This document shows positions 54,206 to 63,428 of a stretch of DNA of 64,000 nucleotides, one piece after another. Position 1 is the stretch's first letter. Every line of letters begins with the position of its first letter. Below the pieces are notes generated by a model. That model was not told the origin of the DNA and made no database searches. It was given only the letters and a program-made list of their open reading frames with translations. The DNA is from Desulfoferula sp040751985 (lineage in GTDB: Bacteria > Desulfobacterota > Desulfarculia > Desulfarculales > Desulfarculaceae), in the NCBI GenBank assembly GCA_040751985.1, contig JBFMFU010000088.1, forward strand, positions 1-64,000, read 5' to 3'. A program made the translations under genes and the position numbers.

Positions 54206-55354
54206 CTAGTCTCCCTCACCCAGATCGGCGAACTGCTCGTCAAAGTCGGGAATCTTCTCCCGCAGATAGTCGCGTATCTTCTCCATCAGACGCGCCTGGA
54301 TCTGGCGCACCCGCTCCCGGCTGACCCCGTGCTCCTCGCCCAGCTCGCTGAGGGTCATAGGGTTGTCCGACAGCAGCCGGCGATCCAGGATGTCGCGCTC
54401 CTTGTCGTCCAGGGTCTCGCGCACGGCCATGAGCTGCTGGTGAAAGAGCTGGCGCAGCTCGTCGTCGGCCAGGGTTTGGTCCACGCCGGGGGTCTCATCG
54501 GGCAGGAAGTTCTGGTGCACCTCGTCGGACTCTTCGCGCACCGGGGCGTCCAGGCTCAGCTCCCAGGAGTCCAGGCGTTGGGACATCTCGATCACGTCCT
54601 GCTCGGGCACTCCCAGGCGGGTGCTCAAGAGCTTGGGGCCCGGGCTTATGCCCTGGGCCCGGAGCTTCTCCTGCTCGCGGCGCAGGTTGTAGAAGAGCTT
54701 GCGCTGGGCCTGGGTGGTGCCCAGGCGCACCAGCCGCCAGTTGTCCATGATGAACTTGAGGATGTAGGCCTTGATCCAGAACGAGGCGTAGTAGGAAAAC
54801 TTGATGCCTCGGAAGGGGTCGAACTTCTGCACCGCCTGCAGCAGGCCGATGTTGCCTTCTTGGATCAAATCCAGCAGGTTGCGCATCCAGTAGCGCTGGT
54901 GGTCCATGGCGATCTTCACCACCAGGCGCAGGTTGCTGGTGACCAGCTTGGCCGCGGCGTCGCGGTCGCCGTGCTCGTAGTAGCGCCGGGTCAGCTCCTG
55001 CTCCTCGTCGCGGTTGAGCAGGGGGTAGCGCCGGGCCTCCCAGAGGTAGCGCTGCAGGGGATTGCTGGGCGCGGGCGGGTGCTGGCCGCTGAACACGGCC
55101 GGTGCTTCGGCTTTCTCGGTTAGCTCCTGCTCAGGCTCCAGGACCTCCGGCTCCACCGCCGCAGGCTCCAACACCTCTGGCTCCAGAGATTCGACGACCT
55201 CCGAAGCCTTGGCCTGGGGGCGGGGCTTGGTCTTGGTGGACGGCCGGGGCCGGCGAGGGGCCTTGGCGCTGGCGCGGCCCTTGCTTTTGCTCTCGGGCTT
55301 GGCCTTGGGTCGGGCCTTGCGGGGAGCCTTTTTTTTAGCGGGGCCAGGACTCAT
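54206..55354 (-). CDS. rpoH: RpoH-type sigma factor with basic/acidic N-terminal extension
   Basis: 382 residues. Regions 1.2 to 4.2 are complete: PLQRYLWEARRYPLLNRDEE, LVVKIAMDHQRYWMRNLLDL followed by IQEGNIGLLQAVQKFDP, the RpoH box QRKLFYNLR, and LSELGEEHGVSRERVRQIQ. The box marks heat-shock-type sigma factors. Unusual is an extra 95 residues before region 1.2: residues 1-50 rich in Lys/Arg/Pro/Ala and residues 55-80 made of LEPEVLEP-like acidic repeats. Start at 55352-55354 has GGCAGGTATGC upstream; longer in-frame starts are less plausible. Target genes unknown. Confidence 0.88.
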   Translation of the reverse strand: MSPGPAKKKAPRKARPKAKPESKSKGRASAKAPRRPRPSTKTKPRPQAKASEVVESLEPEVLEPAAVEPEVLEPEQELTEKAEAPAVFSGQHPPAPSNPLQRYLWEARRYPLLNRDEEQELTRRYYEHGDRDAAAKLVTSNLRLVVKIAMDHQRYWMRNLLDLIQEGNIGLLQAVQKFDPFRGIKFSYYASFWIKAYILKFIMDNWRLVRLGTTQAQRKLFYNLRREQEKLRAQGISPGPKLLSTRLGVPEQDVIEMSQRLDSWELSLDAPVREESDEVHQNFLPDETPGVDQTLADDELRQLFHQQLMAVRETLDDKERDILDRRLLSDNPMTLSELGEEHGVSRERVRQIQARLMEKIRDYLREKIPDFDEQFADLGEGD

Positions 55355-55507
55355 GCATACCTGCCGAGGTGGAGCGTGGAAAAACCGCCTGCCAGCGCGG
55401 AGGGTTTGCGTTAATATTACCAGGCGTCGGGCGAAAAGGCATAAAGCCCGGCTGCCTAGAAGATATACTAGCCGCCTCAGGCGGCGGCAACCAAAAAGGA
55501 TATTTCC

Positions 55508-56368
55508 TTGCTCCCCAGCCCACCCTTGGAGCTCCCCCTTCCCCCGGAGATGCATCGCTATCGTCTGCCCCGGCCTTGGGGCTGGCTGCACCTGGTGGCC
55601 GGCGGCGATGGCCCTTCTCTAATCATGGTGCACGGCCTGGGCGGCAGTTGCCAGGACTTCTTTGTGCTGGCCCAATATTTGGCCTCGCGTTACACCCTTT
55701 TCCTGCCGGACCTGCCCGGTTTCGGCCGCTCGGACAAGCCGGACCTGCCCTACGGCCCGGCCTTTTTCGCCCTGGAGCTGGCGGCCATGGCCGCGGAGCT
55801 GGGGATCAAGCGCGCCCACTGGCTGGGACACTCCCTGGGGGGGCAGGTGGTGCTGGCCCTGGCCCTGACCCAGCCCGAGCTGGCCCAGCGCCTGGTGGGG
55901 GTATGCCCGGCCGGCGGCCACCTGGGCCCCACCGCCCTGCAGCGCGGCCTGCTGGCCGCCCTCACCAACGGCCAGGACCGCCTGCGGGCCTTCCTGCCCT
56001 GGATGGTCAACCTGGGAGTGTGGTGGTGCTACGGCGACCCCCGCCACCCCAGCCGCCGGGAGCTGACCCGCCGGGTGCGCTCCCAGTGGGCCGGCAGCGA
56101 GCGGCCCCGCCTGGAGCGCTCCCTCATCCGCGCGGCCAAGGAGCACCTGGCCACCCCCCTGTGGTCCTACATGAGCAATCTGCAAGCCCCGCTGCTGTTG
56201 ATCGACGGCGTCCGGGACCGGGTGATCCCCGGACGCGACCTGGCCCGCCTGGCCCAGCACCTGCCGCCTGGTTCGCGGCACCTGCGCCTGCCCTGCGGTC
56301 ACCTGCCGGTGTACACCATGCCCTACCGCCTCTCCCGCCTGGTGGATCAGTTCCTGGCCGGGGAGTGA
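55508..56368 (+). CDS. Alpha/beta hydrolase
   Basis: 286 residues. HGLGGSCQDF oxyanion region, nucleophile elbow GHSLGG, acid in DGVRDRVIPG and His in CGHLPVY give a full catalytic triad. No signal peptide. Start TTG at 55508 has AAAAGGA nine bases upstream; an ATG at 55550 has no proper spacing. Its stop lies just before recO, so the two are co-transcribed. Substrate unknown (esterase/lipase-like). Confidence 0.88.
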   Translation: MLPSPPLELPLPPEMHRYRLPRPWGWLHLVAGGDGPSLIMVHGLGGSCQDFFVLAQYLASRYTLFLPDLPGFGRSDKPDLPYGPAFFALELAAMAAELGIKRAHWLGHSLGGQVVLALALTQPELAQRLVGVCPAGGHLGPTALQRGLLAALTNGQDRLRAFLPWMVNLGVWWCYGDPRHPSRRELTRRVRSQWAGSERPRLERSLIRAAKEHLATPLWSYMSNLQAPLLLIDGVRDRVIPGRDLARLAQHLPPGSRHLRLPCGHLPVYTMPYRLSRLVDQFLAGE

Positions 56369-56370
56369 GC

Positions 56371-57129
56371 GTGCTGCCCCGCCCCGCCAGCGGCCTGGTC
56401 CTGCGCCTGCGCCCCCTGGGCGAAAGCGACCTGCTGGTGGACCTGTTCTGCAAGGAGAGGGGCCGCCTCACGGCCCTGGCCAAGGGCGGCAAGCGCAGCA
56501 AACAGCGTTTCTTCGGGGTGCTCCTGGCCGGGCATTTGCTGCAGCTGAGCCTGGCCCCCGGCAAGGCCGGGGACCTCTGGCGCCTGGAGGCGGCCGCGGT
56601 GCTAGAGCCCCACCTGGGCCTGCGCCAGGACTTCCGCCGCCTGCTGGCCGCGGGGCCGGTGCTGGAGCTGCTGCTGCGCGCCACTGCCCCCCATGACCCC
56701 CAGCCCGGCGTGCTGGAGCTGGCCCTCATTACCCTGGCCCGCCTGCAGCGCGGCGGCGAGGCCGCGGAACTGGCCTCGGCCCTGGTCATCTTTTTGGTGC
56801 GCCTGCTGGACCTGTTGGGCTACGGCCTGAACCTGGAGGCCTGCCTGGCCTGCGGCCGGCCGGCCGCGGAGATAAACGAGCCCCGCCTGAGCCTGGCCGG
56901 CGGCCTGGCCTGCCCGGCCTGCCTCGAGGCCCAAGGCGCCCGGCCCGTGCCGCCGGGGCTGATCAAGTCCCTGGCCGCGGCTCGTGCCCTGGAGCCGGCC
57001 TCCCTGGCCCGGCTGCGCCTGGCCCCCACCCTGTTGCCCGGCGCCCTGGCCTTTCTGGCCGCCTTTTGGCGCGAGATCGCCGGCCACGACCTGCCCAGCC
57101 TGGGCCTGGCCGTCAAGTCCCTGTCCTGA
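56371..57129 (+). CDS. recO: DNA repair protein RecO
   Basis: 252 residues. N-terminal OB domain (GLVLRLRPLGESDLLVDLFC), helical middle, and zinc finger CLACGRP ... CPACLE. Acts with RecF/RecR to load RecA. GTG at 56371 has GGGGAG five bases upstream; GTG at 56365, overlapping the hydrolase stop, is the alternative. Confidence 0.93.
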   Translation: MLPRPASGLVLRLRPLGESDLLVDLFCKERGRLTALAKGGKRSKQRFFGVLLAGHLLQLSLAPGKAGDLWRLEAAAVLEPHLGLRQDFRRLLAAGPVLELLLRATAPHDPQPGVLELALITLARLQRGGEAAELASALVIFLVRLLDLLGYGLNLEACLACGRPAAEINEPRLSLAGGLACPACLEAQGARPVPPGLIKSLAAARALEPASLARLRLAPTLLPGALAFLAAFWREIAGHDLPSLGLAVKSLS

Positions 57130-57295
57130 ACCTCGGCTGCCGCTTTTGGCAGTGAATCGCCATTCAGGTTGACACCTTTTTCGCCTGGTGTTTAATTGGG
57201 GTACGGCTGCGGGCCAGGCGGTCCGCGGCTGCACGCGTCCCAGGAGGGGGCGCCAGCGCACGCACGAATTCAGCGGGAAACCCAACGAGGTCAGC

Positions 57296-59374
57296 ATGAA
57301 GCAGTTCTTCTACCCGAAATCCATCGCCGTCCTGGGTGTCTCCCCGCGGCCGGGCAATATGGGCCGCAACATCGTCTCCAACCTGGAGTCCGCCGGCTAC
57401 CAGGGCGACATATACCTGGTCTCCCCCCGGGGCGGCGAGTTCCACGACCGCCGCATATACACCAATGTGGCCGAGCTGCCGGCGGCGCCCGAGCTGGCCG
57501 TGGTGCTTACCCCGGCGGCCACGGTGCCTGGCCTGGTGGCCGATTGTGGTGCCAAGGGCGTCAAGCGGGTGATCGTGGAGACCGGCGGCTTTTCCGAGCT
57601 GGGGCCCCAGGGCGCGGAGCTGGAGCGCGAGCTGTCCGCCACCGTGAAAAAATACGGCCTACGCATGATCGGGCCCAACTGCATCGGCGTGATGTGCACC
57701 GAGTCGGGGGTGTCCGTGGGCTTCCCGCTCCTGGGCCGGGAGATACCGGCCGGCGGCCTGTCCATCATCAGCCAGAGCGGCGGCATCGGCCTGACCTACG
57801 TGGCCGGATCGGCCGAGAGCAAGGTGGGCCTGGCCAAGTTCATCAGCGTGGGCAACAAGCTGGATGTAAACGAGGCCGACCTGCTGGCCTACCTCATCGA
57901 GGACCCCCAGACCCGCTTCATCATGATGTACCTGGAGTCGGTGGTGCAGGGCCGGGCCATGTACGACCTGATCCGCTCCACGGACAAGCCGGTGGTGGTG
58001 CACAAGTCCAACATCGGCGAGCTGACCCACAACATAGCCAGCAGCCACACCGCGGCCCTGGCCAACGACGACGCCCTGGTGGACGCGGCCCTCAAGCAGG
58101 CCGGGGCCATCCGGGCCAACACCGTCTTCGACGCCTTTCAGATATTAAAGGGCCTCAGCCTGCCCAAGGCCAAGGGCAAGCGTGTGATGATCATTTCCCG
58201 CTCCGGCGGCCACGCGGTCACTGCCGCCGACGCGGCCTTTCGCTGGGGCCTGGAGCTGCCCCAGCCGCCCAAGGAGTACACCGCCCCCATCCAGGAGCTG
58301 ACCAGGGCCTCGGTGATCAAGCTGCAGAACCCCCTGGACCTGGGCGACATGTTCCACATGGAGCTGTACGTGGAGATTCTGCGCGGGGCACTGTCTTTGG
58401 ACAACGTGGACGCGGTGGTGCTGATCCACGGTTACCGCGGGCCCGAGGCCGAGCCCTCGCGCAAGCTGCTGCTCAAGGTGGGCGAGCTGTGCCGGCAGCA
58501 CAACAAGCCGGTGGGGCTGTGCCTGCTGGTGGAGCCTGAGGAGGCCCTGCGGGCCGTCCAGATGACCGACCTGCCCGTGTTCCCCTTCGCCGACCAGGCC
58601 ATCATGGCCATTGCCCAGGCCCAATGGGCCGGCAGCGTGCCCAAGCCGCAGCCGCCCTCCTGCGGCAGCGAAATGGACCTGGCGCGCTGCCGCCGTATCC
58701 TGGCCGCCCACGACCAGGACGGCTGGCTGGAGCTGCCCGAGGCCCTGCACCTGCTGATGGCCGCCGGCATCCCGGTAGCGGCCTTTGCCGCTGCCCTGGA
58801 CCCGGCCGAGGCCGCGGCGGCGGCCGCCACCATGGGCTGGCCGGTGGTGCTCAAGGCCGTGGGCGGCGGGCAGCTGCTGCACAAGACCGAGGTGGGCGGC
58901 GTGGTGCTGGACCTGGCCGACGGCGCGGCCGTGGAGGCCGCGGCCCAGCGCATGTTCAGCGAGCTGGGTGCCCGCCGGGTGGTGGTCATGAGCCAGGTCA
59001 AGGGCGGCCAGGAGCTGATCCTGGGCGCCAAGCAGGATCCGGCCTTCGGCCCCCTCATCCTGTTCGGCCTGGGCGGCGTCGCCGCCGAGGCCCTCAAGGA
59101 CGTGAGCCTGCGCCTGGCGCCGGTGGACGACCGCGAGGCCGGCCAGATGCTGGACGAGCTCAGGGGCGCGGCCCTCTTGAAAGGCTTCCGGGGCCGTCCG
59201 GCAATCAAGCGGCCGGCGGTGCTGGAGGCCATCATGCGCCTGGGTTTGTTGATGCAGCGCCTGCCGGGCATCGCCGAACTGGACGTCAACCCCCTGCTGG
59301 CCGGGCCCGGCGGCGTGATGGCCGTGGACGCCCGGGTGCGGGTGAACCCCGGCGCCTTCCAGCCGGGGCATTAG
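57296..59374 (+). CDS. ADP-forming acyl-CoA ligase (acetyl-CoA synthetase, fused alpha-beta)
   Basis: 692 residues. N-terminal CoA-binding Rossmann domain (KSIAVLGVSPRPGNMG), succinyl-CoA-ligase-like domains (MIGPNCIGVM, ISQSGGIGLTYV, IISRSGGHAVTAAD), and a C-terminal ATP-grasp domain from about residue 460 (GWPVVLKAVGGGQLLHKTEV, then GGVVLDLAD, ILFGLGGVAAEALKDV, ELDVNPLLAG). Makes ATP/GTP from an acyl-CoA or activates an acid. GAGGTCAGC precedes the ATG. Neighbouring HgdB-like gene hints at acyl-CoA metabolism, substrate unknown. Confidence 0.92.
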   Translation: MKQFFYPKSIAVLGVSPRPGNMGRNIVSNLESAGYQGDIYLVSPRGGEFHDRRIYTNVAELPAAPELAVVLTPAATVPGLVADCGAKGVKRVIVETGGFSELGPQGAELERELSATVKKYGLRMIGPNCIGVMCTESGVSVGFPLLGREIPAGGLSIISQSGGIGLTYVAGSAESKVGLAKFISVGNKLDVNEADLLAYLIEDPQTRFIMMYLESVVQGRAMYDLIRSTDKPVVVHKSNIGELTHNIASSHTAALANDDALVDAALKQAGAIRANTVFDAFQILKGLSLPKAKGKRVMIISRSGGHAVTAADAAFRWGLELPQPPKEYTAPIQELTRASVIKLQNPLDLGDMFHMELYVEILRGALSLDNVDAVVLIHGYRGPEAEPSRKLLLKVGELCRQHNKPVGLCLLVEPEEALRAVQMTDLPVFPFADQAIMAIAQAQWAGSVPKPQPPSCGSEMDLARCRRILAAHDQDGWLELPEALHLLMAAGIPVAAFAAALDPAEAAAAAATMGWPVVLKAVGGGQLLHKTEVGGVVLDLADGAAVEAAAQRMFSELGARRVVVMSQVKGGQELILGAKQDPAFGPLILFGLGGVAAEALKDVSLRLAPVDDREAGQMLDELRGAALLKGFRGRPAIKRPAVLEAIMRLGLLMQRLPGIAELDVNPLLAGPGGVMAVDARVRVNPGAFQPGH

Positions 59375-59629
59375 CCCGTATATTTCATGAAGGTTGGGCG
59401 GCATCGTTGTTTAGAATTTATTTGCGCGGTGGCTGGGGAAAATCATGGTGATCGACCATATACAGTTTGCATCTTGGCCCGGCACAGCCAGCCGCCGGCA
59501 GACAAGGCACCCGGCGAGCGAGCGCCGCAGGTGTGGTCAAAGCTACATCGAGGCGCGAGCGAAGCCGGCAACGCAGTATGCCGGGGACTGGCGAAGCCGG
59601 ACGCCCGGCCTTCATGAAATATCCGGGCT
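59373..59629. mobile_element. MITE-like element with 28-bp terminal inverted repeats
   Basis: A 257-base non-coding segment bounded by inverted repeats at 59373-59400 and 59602-59629 that match at 25 of 28 positions (shared core ATATTTCATGAAGG). It overlaps the stop of the acyl-CoA ligase gene and ends 13 bases before the HgdB-like start. The interior holds further short CCGGC-type inverted stretches and a string of (cgagcga) look-alikes. No target-site duplication or transposase gene found; small frames inside are not credible genes. Confidence 0.6.
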
Positions 59630-59641
59630 TGAGGGTCGCCT

Positions 59642-60634
59642 ATGACCGCCGGCCGCCTGCTGGGCCTCACCTCCACCATCCCCGTGGAGATCGCCCTGGC
59701 CGGCGGCTGGACCCCGGTGGACCTGAACAACCGCTTCATCAGCGACCCGGACCCAGCCGGGCTGGTGCAGCGGGCCGAGGACCTGGGCCTGCCCCGCACC
59801 CTCTGCGCCTGGATCAAGGGCATCTACGCCTGGTGCCTGGACCACCCTGAGGTGGAGGCCATCGTGGGCGTCACCCGGGGCGACTGCTCCAACACCCACG
59901 CCCTGATGGAGCTGCTGGCCAGCGCCGGCCGCCGCATCATCCCCTTTGACTTCCCCCACCAGCGCCATTGGGCCGACCTCAGTGAGCAGATGGCCCGCCT
60001 GGCCGCGGCCCTGGGCGCGGACCTGGAGCGGGCTCGGGCCGTGCAGCGCCAGCTTATGCCCCTGCGCCAGGACCTGGAGCGCCTGGATGACCTGACCTGG
60101 CGCAAGGGCCAGGTGAGCGGCCAGGAGAACCACCTCTGGCTGGTCAGCGCCAGCGACTTCGAGGGCGATCCGGCCGCCTTCCACACCCGTCTGCGCGACT
60201 TCCTGGCCCAGGCTGGGGAGCGGCCACCGGCCAGGCCTCGGGTGCGCTTGGGGCTGCTGGGCGTGCCGCCCATCATCAGCGGCCTGCATCAGACCCTGGC
60301 CGAGATGGGCGCGGAGGTGGTGTTCAACGAGGTGCCCCGGCAGTTCGCCATGCTGCCCCCGGAGCCGGACCTGGACCTGGCCGGCCAGTACGCCCGCTAC
60401 ACCTACCCCTACGACGTGTTCGGCCGCCTGGCCGACGTGCGGGCCCAGGCCCGGCGCCGGCGTCTGGACGGCCTGATCCACTACACCCAGAGCTTTTGCT
60501 GGCGGCAGATGCAGGACCTGATCCTGCGTCGGGAGCTGGACCTGCCCCTGCTCACCCTGGAGGGCGACCGGGTGGGGCCGGTGGACGGCCGCACCCGCCT
60601 GCGCCTAGAGGCCTTCGTGGAGCTGCTGGCCTGA
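59642..60634 (+). CDS. 2-hydroxyacyl-CoA dehydratase (HgdB/BcrB)-family protein
   Basis: 330 residues. HgdB-type layout: LTSTIPVEIALAGGWTPVDL, GVTRGDCSNTHAL, RLGLLGVPPIISGLHQTLAE, GLIHYTQSFCWRQM. The cysteines in RGDCSN and QSFCW are where such subunits bind a [4Fe-4S] cluster. Classical enzymes need a second subunit and an HgdC-type activator ATPase; neither is adjacent, so the partner is elsewhere or this is a stand-alone relative. ATG at 59642 follows GAGGGTCGCCT. Confidence 0.85.
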   Translation: MTAGRLLGLTSTIPVEIALAGGWTPVDLNNRFISDPDPAGLVQRAEDLGLPRTLCAWIKGIYAWCLDHPEVEAIVGVTRGDCSNTHALMELLASAGRRIIPFDFPHQRHWADLSEQMARLAAALGADLERARAVQRQLMPLRQDLERLDDLTWRKGQVSGQENHLWLVSASDFEGDPAAFHTRLRDFLAQAGERPPARPRVRLGLLGVPPIISGLHQTLAEMGAEVVFNEVPRQFAMLPPEPDLDLAGQYARYTYPYDVFGRLADVRAQARRRRLDGLIHYTQSFCWRQMQDLILRRELDLPLLTLEGDRVGPVDGRTRLRLEAFVELLA

Positions 60635-60712
60635 GGCCCGGTCGCCAGGCCGCGCCTGGGCTGGTATCTTTGCTTAGTCAGTCGCTTACCCCTCGTCTCG
60701 CGCGGAGCGCTC

Positions 60713-61780
60713 ATGAGCCACAAGGACGATGAATTTCCCATTGATCAGGAGCTGGAGGCGCCGCTTAAGACCGTGCGCTACCCTGGCTTTGACCTCGACA
60801 TCATAGCCATGGAGCTGGTCACCGAGGCCAAGCTGGTGGACGGCAAGGCCGTGATCAAGCTGCGGCCGGTGGCTGCCCCGCCCCAGGTGCGCGAGCAACT
60901 GGAGAACGACATCGCGGCCGCGGTGCGCCGGGCCATTGGCGTGGCCGAGGTGGAGCTGCACCTGCCCCAACCCACCCCGCCCAAGGAGAAGCGCGGACCC
61001 CGGCCCATCCCGGGCGTCAAGTGGGTGGTGCCGGTGGCCTCGGGCAAGGGCGGCGTGGGCAAGTCCACCCTGGCCGTGAACCTGGCCGTGGGGCTCAAGA
61101 CCCTGGGCCTGAGCGTGGGCATCCTGGACCTGGACCTCTACGGCCCCTCCATCCCCCTGATGCTGGGAGCCAGCAAGGCGCGGCCCGGCGCGGCTGGGGA
61201 CATGATCGCGCCGGTGGAGGCCCACGGCCTCAAGGTGATGTCCGTGGGGTTCCTCATCGGCAGCGGCAAGGCCTTGATCTGGCGGGGGCCCCTGGTGATG
61301 AAGGCCGTGCGCCAGCTCTTGCACGAGGTGGCCTGGGCGCCCCTGGACGCGCTGGTGCTGGACCTGCCGCCGGGCACCGGCGACGTGCAGATAACCATGG
61401 CCCAGGAGGTGCCCATCAGCGGCGCGGTGGTGGTGACCACCCCCCAGGACGTGGCCCTGCTGGACGCGGTCAAGGGGGTGGATATGTTCAAAAGCGTGGG
61501 CGCGCCGGTGCTGGGCATCGTGGAGAACATGAGCTACTTCGCCTGCCCGGACTGCGGCAGCCGGCACGAAATCTTCGGCCACGGCTCGGTGGAGCCGCTC
61601 TGCGCCAGGCTGGGCGTACCCTACCTGGGCGAGATTCCCCTGGACCCGGTGGTGCGGCGCCTGGCCGACCAGGGCCAGCCGGCGGTGGAGGCGGGCCAGG
61701 AGCAAGCCCAGCCCTACCTGGACCTGGCGCGCAAGGTGCTGGCCAGTCTGCAGCAGGGCGCCAGCGCGCAGGTGCACTGA
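60713..61780 (+). CDS. apbC: Mrp/NBP35-family Fe-S cluster carrier ATPase
   Basis: 355 residues. Deviant Walker A VASGKGGVGKSTLAVNLA, GILDLDLYGPSIPLML, DLPPGTGDVQ, and the cluster-binding C-x-x-C in FACPDCGSRHEIFG. A short N-terminal MIP18-like part (about 20-80) precedes. Carries [4Fe-4S] clusters to apo-proteins. The next gene, a NifU-type scaffold, overlaps its stop as TGATG. Confidence 0.95.
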   Translation: MSHKDDEFPIDQELEAPLKTVRYPGFDLDIIAMELVTEAKLVDGKAVIKLRPVAAPPQVREQLENDIAAAVRRAIGVAEVELHLPQPTPPKEKRGPRPIPGVKWVVPVASGKGGVGKSTLAVNLAVGLKTLGLSVGILDLDLYGPSIPLMLGASKARPGAAGDMIAPVEAHGLKVMSVGFLIGSGKALIWRGPLVMKAVRQLLHEVAWAPLDALVLDLPPGTGDVQITMAQEVPISGAVVVTTPQDVALLDAVKGVDMFKSVGAPVLGIVENMSYFACPDCGSRHEIFGHGSVEPLCARLGVPYLGEIPLDPVVRRLADQGQPAVEAGQEQAQPYLDLARKVLASLQQGASAQVH

Positions 61781-62016
61781 TGGCCGCCCTGACCCGCGAG
61801 GCGGTGGAGCTGGCCCTGGAGGAGGCCCGCGGCCCCCTGCGCCAGCACGGCGGTAACGTGGAGCTGTTGGGGGTCAACGATCAGGGCGTGGTGCTGGTGC
61901 GCCTGGTGGGGGCCTGCTCGGGCTGCGCCGCGGCCTCGGCCACGCTCAAGGACGTGATCGAAAAGACCCTCAAGGAAAAGCTGCCCCAGGTCAGCCGGGT
62001 CGAGGCCCTGATGTAG
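61780..62016 (+). CDS. NifU C-terminal-type Fe-S scaffold protein
   Basis: 78 residues. VELALEEARGPLRQHGGNVE and the C-x-x-C loop GACSGCAAASATLKDVIEKT are the NifU-like/Nfu domain. Works as cluster scaffold or carrier, most likely with the Mrp protein encoded before it (TGATG overlap). Confidence 0.95.
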   Translation: MAALTREAVELALEEARGPLRQHGGNVELLGVNDQGVVLVRLVGACSGCAAASATLKDVIEKTLKEKLPQVSRVEALM

Positions 62017-62040
62017 AGTCCGTCCCTTTTGCCTGTCACA

Positions 62041-62069
62041 AGCCCAGGCCCCTGCCCGGGCTTTTTTTA
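62041..62069 (+). terminator. Rho-independent terminator after the mrp/nfu pair
   Basis: AGCCCAGG and CCCGGGCT form a GC-rich stem followed by seven T. About 25 bases after the nfu stop. Confidence 0.85.
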
Positions 62070-62186
62070 CGCCAGCGCCTGCCCGCCTGTGCCAAAATTT
62101 AATTAAGGACGCCCGGCCGCGCCTGCCGGCGGCCGCGGCCTCCCTGAAACGCTTAACCCACGATTCGCCCAATCAAGGAGTCGGCC

Positions 62187-62651
62187 ATGCTGGATTTCAA
62201 GAAGGTGCTCTTTCCCATAGACCTGTCCGAGACCTCGCCCCTTTTGGTGGATTACGTGCGCACCGTGGCCGAGCGCTTCGGCGCCGAGCTGCACGTGGTC
62301 AACGTGATGCGCGAGCCCCTGGCCAGCACCTCGGGCATCGACATGAGCCGCGAGGAGCTGGACCGCATCCGCAGCGGCGTGCTGGCCGGCGCCCGCGCCC
62401 AGTTGGAGGACTTCGCCAAGAAGCACTTCGGCGGCCTGAGCAAGGTGACCACCATGCAACTGCGCGGCGACCCCTCGGATGAGATCCTGAACTACATCCA
62501 GCAGCAGGGCATATCCCTGGTGGTGATGGGCACGCACGGCCGCAAGGGCCTGGACAAGATAATCTTCGGCAGCGTGGCCCAGCGCATCGTGCAGATGTCG
62601 CCGGCGCCGGTGTTGACCATCAACCCCTATCGCATCAAGCTGGGTTCCTGA
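62187..62651 (+). CDS. Universal stress protein (UspA family)
   Basis: 154 residues. KVLFPIDLSE start and the ATP-binding signature G-x2-G-x9-G-S as GTHGRKGLDKIIFGSVAQRI, then APVLTIN. The intact signature predicts ATP binding. ATG with AAGGAG upstream. Confidence 0.95.
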   Translation: MLDFKKVLFPIDLSETSPLLVDYVRTVAERFGAELHVVNVMREPLASTSGIDMSREELDRIRSGVLAGARAQLEDFAKKHFGGLSKVTTMQLRGDPSDEILNYIQQQGISLVVMGTHGRKGLDKIIFGSVAQRIVQMSPAPVLTINPYRIKLGS

Positions 62652-62720
62652 GCCGCGGCGCCGGGTGGGGGGCCGGTGCCGCACAGGTTATAATCCGAGG
62701 CCACCTGGCTTGGAGCAGCC

Positions 62721-63422
62721 GTGAACCCAACCGCCTCCAAACCCGCCGCCGTGGTGCTCCTATCCGGCGGACTGGACTCCAGCACCTGCCTGGCCCTGGC
62801 CTTGAGCCAGGGCTATGACTGCTACGCCCTGACCGTGCGCTATGGCCAGCGCCACCAAGCCGAGCTGGAGGCGGCCCGGCGGGTGGCCCAGGCCCTGGGC
62901 GTCCGCCAGCACCTGGAGCTGTCCGTGGACCTGGCCGCGGTGGGCGGCTCGGCCCTCACCGCCGACATCGCGGTGCCCAAGGGCCGCGACGCGGCCCAGA
63001 TGGCCCAAGGCGTGCCTATCACTTACGTGCCGGCGCGCAACACGGTGTTCCTGTCCCTGGCCCTGGCCTGGGCCGAGACGCTGTCGGCGGAGCACATCTT
63101 TATCGGGGTTAACGCCCTGGACTACTCGGGCTACCCGGACTGCCGTCCGGAGTTCATCATGGCCTTCGAGAACCTGGCCGCCCTGGCCACCAAGATGGGC
63201 ACCGAGCAGGGCCGCCGCATACGGATTCACACCCCCCTGATCCGCATGAGCAAGGCCCAGATCATCCAGACCGGCCTGGCCCTGGGCCTGGACTACGGCC
63301 TGACCCACTCCTGCTACGACCCTGATCCCCAGGGGCGGCCCTGCCGGGCCTGCGACTCCTGCCTGCTGCGGGCCAAGGGCTTTGCCGAGGCCGGCGCCCG
63401 CGATCCCCTGCTGACGGCCTGA
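62721..63422 (+). CDS. queC: 7-cyano-7-deazaguanine synthase
   Basis: 233 residues. PP-loop LLSGGLDSSTCL, RYGQRHQAELEAAR, PARNTVFLSLALAWAE, GVNALDYSGYPDCRPEF, and zinc-binding CRACDSCLLR. Makes preQ0 for queuosine (or archaeosine) synthesis. GTG start at 62721 with GGAG upstream. Confidence 0.96.
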   Translation: MNPTASKPAAVVLLSGGLDSSTCLALALSQGYDCYALTVRYGQRHQAELEAARRVAQALGVRQHLELSVDLAAVGGSALTADIAVPKGRDAAQMAQGVPITYVPARNTVFLSLALAWAETLSAEHIFIGVNALDYSGYPDCRPEFIMAFENLAALATKMGTEQGRRIRIHTPLIRMSKAQIIQTGLALGLDYGLTHSCYDPDPQGRPCRACDSCLLRAKGFAEAGARDPLLTA

Positions 63423-63428
63423 GCCAGC

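Noticed and set aside
59443..59823. Small minus-strand protein inside the inverted-repeat element
   Set aside because: Low-complexity Ala/Arg/Pro product spanning the element and the HgdB-like gene on the opposite strand; no ribosome-binding site.
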